This document shows positions 18,813 through 27,154 of a stretch of 64,000 bases of DNA, in pieces. Source of the DNA: Bin5 sp965200615. Its GTDB lineage: Bacteria > Chloroflexota > Anaerolineae > Caldilineales > Caldilineaceae. The stretch covers positions 3,596,001-3,660,000 of the forward strand of contig OZ241377.1 in the NCBI GenBank assembly GCA_965200615.1. The letters run 5' to 3'. Under the pieces are notes generated by a model. It did no database searches. It saw nothing but the letters and a program-made list of their open reading frames with translations, and was not told the DNA's origin. Each line of letters begins with the position of its first letter. The first letter of the stretch is position 1. The position numbers and the translations under genes were made by a program.

Positions 18813-20072
18813 TTACGGACACTCTGCCCGCGAAACCGGGGCGGACCCTCCCCCGTCGTTCGGCTGCGGGATTTCCCGACTGAAGGAGGTGTTTGTATCT
18901 ATCAAAGGGGGTCTGTCAAATATGCGCTTGAGCTCCTCGGCGATATAATCCCAGTTCACGATGAAAACGGACATATCCTGCCGCCAGCCGGCCCTCATCG
19001 CGTCAGGTGGTCTCAGCACCAATCCCTTTACATCCGCCTCCCCCAGGGAAAGACCAAACCGGGCGTATTTCAACGTATCCCATTTGCTCACATCCGTGTC
19101 AACCGAGTAGCGCAGAGCGTCATACAGTTCCAGCGCCTTCGGCAGCAGATTCTGCTCTGCAAGTTGCTTCCTTAACGCCCACACGACCCGCTGCTGCCGC
19201 CGCGCACGCTCCAGGTCCCCGCCGCCGGACCGACGGCTCCGCACGTAGCTGAGTGCCTGTTCACCGCTCAGAATGTGCTCACCCGGCGGCAGGTTCAGAA
19301 AAATGCCCTCTTCCGGATAGATCTCATAAAGGTAGCAGTCTACGTGAATCTTGAGTCCGTCCAGGGCATCGATGAGGTCTACAAAACCTTCAAAGCGAAA
19401 CCTGATGTAGTTATCAATCGTAATTCCTAGACGCTCTTCCAGTATCCTGATCAACAACCTGGGGCCTCCGCCGCCCGGCGCGTCCATCTCTCCCAGATAG
19501 TCGATCACATTGATCCGGTTGGAGAGATGCCCGGGAATCGGGTCGATGTACATGTCGCGAGGAAATGAGACAATGGCCGCCTCGCCGAGGTTGGGGTTCA
19601 TCAGCAGCAGAATTATGACATCTGTCCGCCAGTTGGGCTCATCCGGCCGCTGATCGCTGCCCAGGATCAAGACGTTGGTGGTTTTGTCCAGATCGGTTAC
19701 TACCGGTGTGGGTTGCGGACTTGGGGTGGCAGTAGGAGTAACGGTTGGGACCAGGGTCGCGGTCGGCGTCGGCGTCGGAGTATCCTGCGCCGATGCCTGT
19801 TGCCCCTGTTCTTGCGGAAGGGAAACAGAACCGCTTTGCCCAAATGAGCCGCTGCCGGCAGGAGGTCCGTCCGACAGAGCTTCACGCGATTGGGAGGGTT
19901 CAGCCACTTCGGCCCCCGCCGAGTCGCCTTCGTTGTTGACAATGAAGAAACTGAGCAGGATTGCACTGCCGAGGATTAGAAGCAGGTAGGGCCGTACGAA
20001 CGCGGGCAACCCCCTTCTGACTGTATTTCGCGTCTGTCTCAGGGGTGTTGGAAGGTTACGCCGCAGGCTCAT
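18813..20072 (-). CDS. LytR-CpsA-Psr (LCP) family protein
   Basis: A 419-aa membrane-anchored enzyme of the LCP family, which transfers undecaprenyl-linked glycopolymers to peptidoglycan. There is a cytosolic basic N-terminus, one transmembrane helix (about 30-47), then a low-complexity Thr/Pro linker (about 98-123), and the LCP domain from residue ~128: NVLILGSDQRP, DVIILLLMNP, SFPRDMYIDIP-like segment with the phosphate-binding Arg, NRINVIDYLG and YVRSRRSGGGDLERARRQQ. It ends with a short Ser/Pro-rich tail. It is 161 bp downstream of cinA on the same strand. Confidence 0.92.
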   Translation of the reverse strand: MSLRRNLPTPLRQTRNTVRRGLPAFVRPYLLLILGSAILLSFFIVNNEGDSAGAEVAEPSQSREALSDGPPAGSGSFGQSGSVSLPQEQGQQASAQDTPTPTPTATLVPTVTPTATPSPQPTPVVTDLDKTTNVLILGSDQRPDEPNWRTDVIILLLMNPNLGEAAIVSFPRDMYIDPIPGHLSNRINVIDYLGEMDAPGGGGPRLLIRILEERLGITIDNYIRFRFEGFVDLIDALDGLKIHVDCYLYEIYPEEGIFLNLPPGEHILSGEQALSYVRSRRSGGGDLERARRQQRVVWALRKQLAEQNLLPKALELYDALRYSVDTDVSKWDTLKYARFGLSLGEADVKGLVLRPPDAMRAGWRQDMSVFIVNWDYIAEELKRIFDRPPLIDTNTSFSREIPQPNDGGGSAPVSRAECP

Positions 20073-20233
20073 AGCTGAAAATTCGTCGGAGTAACGGGAC
20101 GGACTGCAAGCGCCTCGCCCTAATCCTGCTTTAGAATTGTAAGGGGCAAAGAAACGACGAGAAGTGAGGATATGGGCGAAAGAACGACTCTTTCTCCCCT
20201 TATCTCTTCCTTCTTTTCAGGTTAAGCCATTTT

Positions 20234-21487
20234 TTATACTTCCAGGTCAAGTAAGATTCGACGAAGTATGTCCATGGCTCGATTCCCTACCCAGGCATTT
20301 GTCAGGCGGTCCGCTCCACCGAATGGAAAGCGAGCCACTTCGGTGCGGTCAGGTCCGGCGCAGCCTATCCAGGTTTCGCCGCCCTGATTGGAATGAAAGG
20401 TCTCATCCGGCCGGCCACTGGTGATAACGGCCAGACCGTGGGACACATTGCACTCTTCACGCAGATGCAGAGCCAGGTCTCGGGCAACTTCACTCGCCGG
20501 GGGTCTGTCAAGTAGCTGTCGAAGAGAGGCTGTCTCCTGATCGGCTTCGAGGATTCGCACGGACTCTTCGGGGTTGAATCCGTTCTTCATACGGTTGGCA
20601 ATTGCCCCTCCTGACACCGTTTCCACCAGCGCGACGCTGGCGTCAGCCTTTTGCAGCAATCGCGCCAGGACAGACTCAACTGTCTCTTCAGGCGTTGTGC
20701 TGTAAATATAGCTGCCGATAACGGCGCGCACCCTCTTTTCCATCTGATCGAGGAGCCCTTCGGCCTCTTCGGCGCTTGAGGCCCTCGCTGCAATTCGAAC
20801 GTCGGCCTGGCCCAAGTGCGCGGCCAGGCCCATGGTCGGGTTGGTACTGTCCATCAGATCGCCAAGTTCTGCATCAAGGCTGCTTTCTCCTATCCCGACA
20901 GTTCGCAAGATTCTTCGGCGAATGACACCTACGCCTCCTGTCAGGTCTTGCAGGAAAGGCATAACGAGATCGGTCATCATTCGCTTCATTTCACGGGGAA
21001 CGCCCGGCATGGCGATGACTCTGCCACCGCGCCCGTGGCGTCGATCAAAGGTGATGAATCCCGGCGCCGTACCAACCGGATTCTTCAGAACGGTCGCCGC
21101 TTTCGGAATCTGTGCCTGGCGCAGATTGTTTTCGCTCATGCGCTGGTAGCCCCAACGGGCGAATCGCTCCCTCAGATTGTCCTCAATGTCGGGATGGCGT
21201 TCCAGAGGACAGCCGGTGGCATTGGCAATGGCGTCGCGCGTGATGTCGTCGGCTGTCGGACCCAGTCCGCCGGTCACCAGGACAACGTCACTGCGGCCCA
21301 AGGCAAGTTCCAACACGCCGCGCAGGCGCGGTTCGTTGTCGCCCACGGTGGTCTTGTAGTAAAGGTTGACGCCAATCTCCCTGAGCTGTTGGGCAATCCA
21401 GGCGGCGTTAGTGTCGACAATGTCGCCGAGCAGTATCTCTGTTCCGGAGGTGACGAGTTCGGCCGAAACGCTCTTTGCGTCTGTCAT
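20234..21487 (-). CDS. cinA: CinA-like protein with degenerate amidase domain
   Basis: A 417-aa two-domain protein. The N-terminal MoCF-like domain (about 1-170) is well conserved: ELVTSGTEILLGDIVDTNAAWIA, VTGGLGPTADDITRDA and AMPGVPREMK. The C-terminal PncC nicotinamide-nucleotide amidase domain is diverged: where active enzymes have E-S-C-T-G-G with a catalytic Ser, this protein has E-T-V-S-G-G, and the usual GPGG...P-x-G-T-V-W region reads TSGRPDETFHSNQGGETWIG. The family acts on NMN and ADP-ribose (competence/damage-inducible A). The first domain is probably active and the second uncertain. Confidence 0.85.
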   Translation of the reverse strand: MTDAKSVSAELVTSGTEILLGDIVDTNAAWIAQQLREIGVNLYYKTTVGDNEPRLRGVLELALGRSDVVLVTGGLGPTADDITRDAIANATGCPLERHPDIEDNLRERFARWGYQRMSENNLRQAQIPKAATVLKNPVGTAPGFITFDRRHGRGGRVIAMPGVPREMKRMMTDLVMPFLQDLTGGVGVIRRRILRTVGIGESSLDAELGDLMDSTNPTMGLAAHLGQADVRIAARASSAEEAEGLLDQMEKRVRAVIGSYIYSTTPEETVESVLARLLQKADASVALVETVSGGAIANRMKNGFNPEESVRILEADQETASLRQLLDRPPASEVARDLALHLREECNVSHGLAVITSGRPDETFHSNQGGETWIGCAGPDRTEVARFPFGGADRLTNAWVGNRAMDILRRILLDLEV

Positions 21488-21568
21488 GATCTTTGTCTTT
21501 ACCTGACTCTGCCCAGCCCTGAGTGTGCCCTCGATTCCGTCTCCGGGATTCCGCGCCGCATATCCAAG

Positions 21569-23152
21569 CTACAGCATGAGAGCGGCCTGCCCTCGAATAC
21601 TACTGACCCGGCTCGCCAGCGCGCTGTTTCCTTCCCGGTTGAAGCGTTCTTCCAGACCTCTCAATGCCTCCACGAACTCCTGCGAGAGGTCTGATCGATT
21701 GTCCTGGAGCAGCCGTCGCATCGTACCCTCATCGGGGGCCGACAGAAGGCGATTGAGGAGTTTCATTTCCGGCGGCATCTGTTCTTCCAGAATCGCAACC
21801 GCCTTCTCGTAAATGGTACGCAACCTCTGCATTGCGAATGTCGCCTTGTTCTGCTCAGCTTGTCTGATGTTGGAAGCCAGTACGGCGAGGAACATCTCAT
21901 TGATCTGATCGATGTTTTCCTTCAGCGCGGCGTCGGTATCTGATGCCTGCAACACTTCCTGCAGGACAGCCTGCACTTGCTGTGCCGCCATCTGCTGGCT
22001 CTGACTGCGCTGCTCACCAATCTCCACAGTTCGCTCTCGAATGGCAATCAGCGCTGAGCGTTCTTCCGGGTCGGTAGAATTCTCCAGGCGGTCAGCAAGT
22101 CCGAGAAGGAACTGATAGTCGGTCAGGCCGGCCGCCGCGTTCAGTACGGCGGTCGCAACGGCCTCCCCATTCTCGCCTTCATTCCAATAGCCCAACAGTT
22201 GAGAAAGCAGCTCTTCGCGTGTGGTTTTGGGACCGATTCGGGACAGCGCGTCCTGGACCCGTTCTTCCAGCGCCTTCAGCTCCTGGCCGGCTTCCGTGGA
22301 TTCGAGTAGAGAGCTTCGCAACTTTATCAGCGCTTCGTGCTGCTCGAGCGGACCCTCAGAGGCAACGGCATTGATCACCTGGCCCAGGAGGACAAAGAAG
22401 CTCGAATCGATCAGCGCCTTGTTTCGATCTGCAACCATCTGCATGGCGCTTTCATCGCTCCCCAGGCGGACGAGATTGCCGATCAGCTCCGACTGCTCGC
22501 GGCGGCGGCGCAACATCTCTGGAGTGACGCCTTCAAAACCCCACATCTTCTCAATCAGAGAGTCCCACTCAAAGAACTGCTGGGCCTGGAACATATAGCC
22601 TTTGCGCTGGTCGGATGGGAGCTTCGCCATCAGCGCCTGGCTCATCTCGCCGATCATCTTCTGCGTTTGCATGTCGTCCAGTCTCGCCTGGCCCGGAACG
22701 ACAACGCCCAGGAACTCGTGCTCCGGATCGTGGACCATCAGCGGCACACTGAGAGGGCCGCCTGCACCGCAGGCATTGCAGACAGCGGTATTGATCTGTC
22801 CCCCCAGGACCAGTCCCTTCAGCTCAGGGTTTGCCCCCACGTCAACGATCGTAAAGACGGCCGCGGTGTAGGTCGCCCCGCAACTCGGGCAGGTGACCTG
22901 CGCGCCGGTCGGGGGGAAGAGCAGATCGATTTCAGGCTGCTGGGCGGGGTCGCCGTCTGCCGCGCCTTCCGGCTGGGCTGCTGTCGCTTCATCTTCCTGA
23001 CCAGCCGCCTGGTCGTCGGGAGTTGACGCTTCGGCGCCCGCTTCAGGCTGACTTGGCTGGTCCCGCCTGGAAGTGGAAAAGCCCTTGGGAAGTTCAATTC
23101 CGCCCGGCGATTGAGAGGGAGGCGGGCTGCCTGGAGTCCAGATTTCACTCAT
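21569..23152 (-). CDS. CpXC-domain protein with helical C-terminal region
   Basis: A 527-aa protein. The first ~115 residues are acidic and rich in Pro, Gln and Ala (disordered). A zinc-ribbon-like domain then has CPSCG (about 117) and CNACG (about 156), as in the CpXC family, followed by a long alpha-helical, Leu/Gln/Glu-rich region to the end with features of coiled coils. No enzyme motif is seen. The family is uncharacterised. It lies 5 bp downstream of the helical-repeat gene at 23158-23955, so the two are one transcript and may act together. Confidence 0.7.
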   Translation of the reverse strand: MSEIWTPGSPPPSQSPGGIELPKGFSTSRRDQPSQPEAGAEASTPDDQAAGQEDEATAAQPEGAADGDPAQQPEIDLLFPPTGAQVTCPSCGATYTAAVFTIVDVGANPELKGLVLGGQINTAVCNACGAGGPLSVPLMVHDPEHEFLGVVVPGQARLDDMQTQKMIGEMSQALMAKLPSDQRKGYMFQAQQFFEWDSLIEKMWGFEGVTPEMLRRRREQSELIGNLVRLGSDESAMQMVADRNKALIDSSFFVLLGQVINAVASEGPLEQHEALIKLRSSLLESTEAGQELKALEERVQDALSRIGPKTTREELLSQLLGYWNEGENGEAVATAVLNAAAGLTDYQFLLGLADRLENSTDPEERSALIAIRERTVEIGEQRSQSQQMAAQQVQAVLQEVLQASDTDAALKENIDQINEMFLAVLASNIRQAEQNKATFAMQRLRTIYEKAVAILEEQMPPEMKLLNRLLSAPDEGTMRRLLQDNRSDLSQEFVEALRGLEERFNREGNSALASRVSSIRGQAALML

Positions 23153-23157
23153 GATTG

Positions 23158-23955
23158 TCAGTCCAGTTCCTCGTGAAAACTCAGCTTTGCCTGTAGTGTT
23201 TCCTTTACCAGAGCAGCCAGTTCCCAGCGCCGCTTTGTCAGTGCGTCAACATGCCATGCCTGGTGCGTCGAACTCGCCGCCAGCCGGCGCCGTTTTGCGT
23301 CAGACAGATGCGGCTCGCTCGCCAATACGCCTAGCGGGGCCAAAACGCCGGCCACAGTCGCCGCCAATTCGGCGAATTCCCGCGCTTCCTGTTTCTGCTC
23401 GGGGCCAAGGCTCTCCACAGCCCGGGCAAGAGCCGCCCCCAGTGGGAGAAGTGCGGAAAGCTGGTCCGACTCGGCCAGGTACTTTGCTACAGGTATGACC
23501 TGATCGAGCGTCGTCAGCACCAATCTGCCGTCAAGCTGTATCGCCAAGCTCAGTGCCTTGGCGAAACCAAGCGCGGCAGCCGTATGCTCTTTCCGGCGGA
23601 CGTGCAAAAAGCCATCCACGCGAAAAGATTGAACCAAGGCCTCGCCGTCCCCGATCGCGAGGAATGTCTCCTGGGCCAGCCAGTTGTGGTCAAATGCCCG
23701 GTCCAATTCGCCGCGCGACTCTTCCAGCGCTGCCAGTTGCGCCTGTGCACGTGCGTAGCCTGCAGGATCGTCCCTGTCGGCAGCGCTTTCAGCCGCACGG
23801 GCAAAGCGGCGCGCAGCGCAATCCAACTCGCCCCTTCCGAGAAAACCGGCGCCGTCCTCCAGCATACATAGCACTGCGTCTGACGGCAGCAAGGAATGCG
23901 GTTCGCCGGGGGTTTGCGATGGTATCCGTTTGTCTGACTGTGTATCGACTGTCAA
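23158..23955 (-). CDS. Helical (TPR-like) repeat protein, unknown
   Basis: A 265-aa protein, almost entirely alpha-helical by composition, with TPR-like pairs (for example GELDCAARRFARAAESA and GELDRAFDHNWLAQETF, with small residues at the packing positions). No catalytic motif or signal peptide. It is probably a scaffold. It sits 5 bp upstream of the CpXC gene and 89 bp downstream of ligA, all on the same strand. Confidence 0.6.
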   Translation of the reverse strand: MTVDTQSDKRIPSQTPGEPHSLLPSDAVLCMLEDGAGFLGRGELDCAARRFARAAESAADRDDPAGYARAQAQLAALEESRGELDRAFDHNWLAQETFLAIGDGEALVQSFRVDGFLHVRRKEHTAAALGFAKALSLAIQLDGRLVLTTLDQVIPVAKYLAESDQLSALLPLGAALARAVESLGPEQKQEAREFAELAATVAGVLAPLGVLASEPHLSDAKRRRLAASSTHQAWHVDALTKRRWELAALVKETLQAKLSFHEELD

Positions 23956-24044
23956 CTTAATGAATTCTATCGAATCTGAAGCAATTGGCCTATTCTATCT
24001 CTGAGCGCGCGTCGAAAGGACGGAGGGTCCATTGGAGCCCTCAT

Positions 24045-26132
24045 TCACTCTTTCCAGTTTACGCCCTGCAATAGTTCTTGCTCCGACAGGATCGGTACAC
24101 CTAACTGCTGGGATTTTTTCAGTTTGCTGCCGGCCTTTTCGCCAGCCAGCAGATAGTCGGTCTTCGAGCTGACGCTGCCTGTCACCTTCCCGCCGCCGGC
24201 CTCGATGCGCTCTTTGGCTTCAGCCCGGCTGAGAGTAGGGAGCGTGCCTGTGATCACGAAAGTCTTTCCCAGATAGGGCAAGTCCCCCGCATCATCGTCC
24301 CGGTCAGGCATTGTCAGGTCGACACCCAGATCGGCAAACGACTGAACCAGCGCCCGGTTGGGATCCAGGCTGAAGTAGGAGACGATTGCCTCTGCGATTT
24401 TGGGACCAATTCCTTCAATCTCACTCAGCGTTTCCAAGTCCGCTGCCATGAGGTCCTGGAGCGATCTGAAATTGGCCATCACCAGCTCAGCTACCACAGA
24501 ACCGACAAAGCGAATCCCCAAAGCGGTCAATAGGCGGGTAGCTCCCCGAGCCTTACTCTCTTCGACACTGTGGCGCAGGTTTTCAATCCGCTTTTCCCCG
24601 TAGCCTTCGATCTTTTCGATCTCTTCCCATGGCAGTCGGTAGATGTCGGCAAGCGTCCTTACGTGGCCCTCCTCAACGAACAGCTCCGCCTGTTTGGAAC
24701 CCATGCCAACAATGTCCATCGCCCCCCTGGACACGAAGTACTCAACCTTGCGCACAAGCTGGTCCGGGCAGGCGTTATTGACGCAGTAGGTTGCAGCTTC
24801 TTCCGGTGGACGCTCCAGCCGCTCCGAGCAGGATGGGCACGCTCCAGGCATTTTCCAGGTCCGTACGGCGCCATCGCGAAGTTCCTTGATGGGCCGCAAT
24901 ACTTTGGGAATGACATCTCCGGCCCGCTTGACGAGGACGGTGTCGCCGATCCGTATGTCCAGCTCCTCGATGTAGTCGGCATTATGAAGCGTGGCGGCCT
25001 GGACGGTTACGCCGCCGATGGGTACAGGCTCCAAGACAGCGTTTGGCGTAACTGCGCCCGTTCGGCCTACTTTGACGCCGATGTCCAGCAACTTGGTTGT
25101 CGCTTCCTCACCACCTGTCTTAAAGGCGACGGCCCAGCGAGGGTCCTTGCCTGTAAAGCCCAGTCGCTCCTGCTGGGAAAGCAGATCTACCTTGACGACC
25201 ATGCCGTCCAGCTCGTATGGCAATCTCGTTCTGAGTTCGTGCCAGCTGCCGACGAACTCGATCAAGTCATCCCACTCGTCGTCGCCGAAGCGTTTCGACT
25301 CGTCACAGACCGGGAAGCCATAGGCCCGCAGGTGTTCCAACGAGTCCCAGTGCGATCCAGGGCGATTTTCGAGTCCGTCTTCGACAAAGATCTGATAGGT
25401 CCACAGCTTTAGCGGGCGCCCGGCGCTGATACTGCTGTCGAGCAATCGCAACGAACCGGCAGCGAAATTACGGGGATTGGCGTAGGTTCGCTCACCTTTA
25501 TCGGCCTGCTCCTGATTGAATGACAGAAAATCGTTCTCCTCGACATAGACTTCTCCGCGCAGAATCAGGCGCTGAGGGGGCTGGATTTCCCCGCGACCGT
25601 TTGCTTCCGGTACGGGAATCTGAAGCGGCAACTGATGGACGGTTCGCAGATTGGGGGTGATATCCTCCCCAACTTCCCCGTCGCCGCGCGTCGCGCCCAG
25701 CGTGAATCGACCGTCATCGAACTGCAGGACGACGGTCAGACCGTCAAACTTCGGTTCAACCACGTAGCCGAGGCGGCTGTGCTCTTCCTCCGGGAGCAGG
25801 CGCAGCAGGCGTTCACGCCAGCGGTGGAGGTCCTCCTCGCCGAAGGCGTTCGCCAGGCTGAGAATAGGGACCTGGTGCCGCACCTTTTTGAAGCGATCGG
25901 CGACCGCGCCGCCGACACGAACTGTGGGACTGTTGGGGTCTCTCAGATCAGGGTGTCGCTCTTCAAGAGATTGGAGCACGCGAAACAGGGAGTCGAATTC
26001 GGCGTCGCTGATCTCCGGTTCGTCGAGAACGTAATAGCGGTACTGATGATACGAAATGGCGTTCCGCAGTTTCTCAATCTTCCCGGCCGGGGGATCCATA
26101 CCGGGGGCGTCAAGTCGTGATGCTTTGGTCAT
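24045..26132 (-). CDS. ligA: NAD-dependent DNA ligase
   Basis: Seals nicks in replication and repair using NAD+. Domain order is complete over 695 aa: Ia domain, the adenylation site EPKFDG with Lys128, OB domain, four-Cys zinc finger (CPSCSERL..., YCVNNACPDQ) at about 420-445, helix-hairpin-helix repeats, and the BRCT domain from about 620 (GKTFVITGTLP, GGGKVTGSVSSKTDYLL). It begins at ATG 26132, 4 bp inside the end of the upstream gene as an ATGA overlap. The operon with polX suggests shared transcription of repair functions. Confidence 0.97.
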   Translation of the reverse strand: MTKASRLDAPGMDPPAGKIEKLRNAISYHQYRYYVLDEPEISDAEFDSLFRVLQSLEERHPDLRDPNSPTVRVGGAVADRFKKVRHQVPILSLANAFGEEDLHRWRERLLRLLPEEEHSRLGYVVEPKFDGLTVVLQFDDGRFTLGATRGDGEVGEDITPNLRTVHQLPLQIPVPEANGRGEIQPPQRLILRGEVYVEENDFLSFNQEQADKGERTYANPRNFAAGSLRLLDSSISAGRPLKLWTYQIFVEDGLENRPGSHWDSLEHLRAYGFPVCDESKRFGDDEWDDLIEFVGSWHELRTRLPYELDGMVVKVDLLSQQERLGFTGKDPRWAVAFKTGGEEATTKLLDIGVKVGRTGAVTPNAVLEPVPIGGVTVQAATLHNADYIEELDIRIGDTVLVKRAGDVIPKVLRPIKELRDGAVRTWKMPGACPSCSERLERPPEEAATYCVNNACPDQLVRKVEYFVSRGAMDIVGMGSKQAELFVEEGHVRTLADIYRLPWEEIEKIEGYGEKRIENLRHSVEESKARGATRLLTALGIRFVGSVVAELVMANFRSLQDLMAADLETLSEIEGIGPKIAEAIVSYFSLDPNRALVQSFADLGVDLTMPDRDDDAGDLPYLGKTFVITGTLPTLSRAEAKERIEAGGGKVTGSVSSKTDYLLAGEKAGSKLKKSQQLGVPILSEQELLQGVNWKE

Positions 26133-27154
26133 GGGACGTCAACGACGAAGAATTCAGAGGCGCTCCATCCGATCAGAGGATTCCCCTCGCCGTCAACCAT
26201 GCCCGTCACTCGCATCCGGTACCACAGGTATCCGTCGCTTGGTACAGGGTATTCGGAGTGCCGGGAGTCAGGGTCCGCCTCCAAAACCACCATCGTCGTT
26301 CCCTCGGCAATGATTTCGACCAAGTCGCCGGAAAGGCCCGGCTGAGCACGCAGTTTTACGCCCTGGCCTTCAGTTTCACCGACAATGACGTTTGAATTGA
26401 TAGGCAGCAGTATGGGAGTGGGCATGGGAGCGGGCGTGTTGGTTGGCGGCGCCGGCGTTGGTTCCTCGGCCGCCACCTGTTGCACAGCAGGCTCACTCGG
26501 CGCCTCCGCGCTACTTTCCTCCGACCCTGTCAACCGCGAAATGCCCAGCCACACGACCCCTGCGATCAGGACCAGGGTCATTCCACCGAGGACCCAGACC
26601 GGACCGGTTCGTCCCAGTTTACGGGTGGGCGGAGGCGCGGCTGCAACCTCGGCGGCCGGAGTCTCATCGAAAAAGTTGTATTCAGTTTCCGGACGGCGCT
26701 CTTCCGTCGACTCGGAATCCGGCGCAATATTCACCCAGTCACTTCCCGCAGCCGAACTGCCCTGCGGGTCGACATCCTGTCCATCGAAGCTGCTTTCGAA
26801 CGACTCGTCTGATTTCAACGCGTCGAATGCAGGCGCATTGGAAGAGAATTCAATTTCAGGCGGTTCGCATACGATTTCCGGTGACTCGTGCTGCTGAGCG
26901 GTCCCGTAGGATTCATCCTGTTCGCCGCCAGACGCAAAGACCGGCTCATCGATGCCTGGAACATCAATTTCCGAATCTACTGGAGATTCCGGAACCGGTT
27001 CTACAGGAAGACCCGGTGCTGGAAGAGGAGTCGAGTCTGGCGTATCGTCCGCGCTGGATTCTGTCTGGTTTTCTACGGGCTCCGCTTCATCCGACGAAAA
27101 GACCGGCTCGTCGAAATCAGTTTCGCTGTCTGGACGCCGGGTGTCATCAATCAC
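26129..27154 (-). CDS. Single-pass membrane protein with SH3-like C-terminal domain
   Basis: A 341-aa protein with an acidic, low-complexity cytosolic region (about 1-190; Glu, Asp, Ser, Pro), one transmembrane helix (about 198-220, VWVLGGMTLVLIAGVVWLG), an Ala/Pro/Thr linker, and an extracytosolic bacterial SH3-like domain (about 250-341, VKLRAQPGLSGDLVEII typical of SH3b). The domain likely binds cell wall. It overlaps both neighbours by 4 bp, polX upstream and ligA downstream, so it is translationally coupled to two repair enzymes; why is not clear. Confidence 0.7.
   Translation of the reverse strand: MIDDTRRPDSETDFDEPVFSSDEAEPVENQTESSADDTPDSTPLPAPGLPVEPVPESPVDSEIDVPGIDEPVFASGGEQDESYGTAQQHESPEIVCEPPEIEFSSNAPAFDALKSDESFESSFDGQDVDPQGSSAAGSDWVNIAPDSESTEERRPETEYNFFDETPAAEVAAAPPPTRKLGRTGPVWVLGGMTLVLIAGVVWLGISRLTGSEESSAEAPSEPAVQQVAAEEPTPAPPTNTPAPMPTPILLPINSNVIVGETEGQGVKLRAQPGLSGDLVEIIAEGTTMVVLEADPDSRHSEYPVPSDGYLWYRMRVTGMVDGEGNPLIGWSASEFFVVDVP

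Noticed and set aside
20816..21694. 292-codon plus-strand frame opposite cinA
   Set aside because: cinA motifs on the minus strand are clear; this frame shows none.
22337..23026. 229-codon plus-strand frame inside the CpXC gene
   Set aside because: His/Arg/Leu-rich composition without domains; antisense shadow of the CpXC protein.
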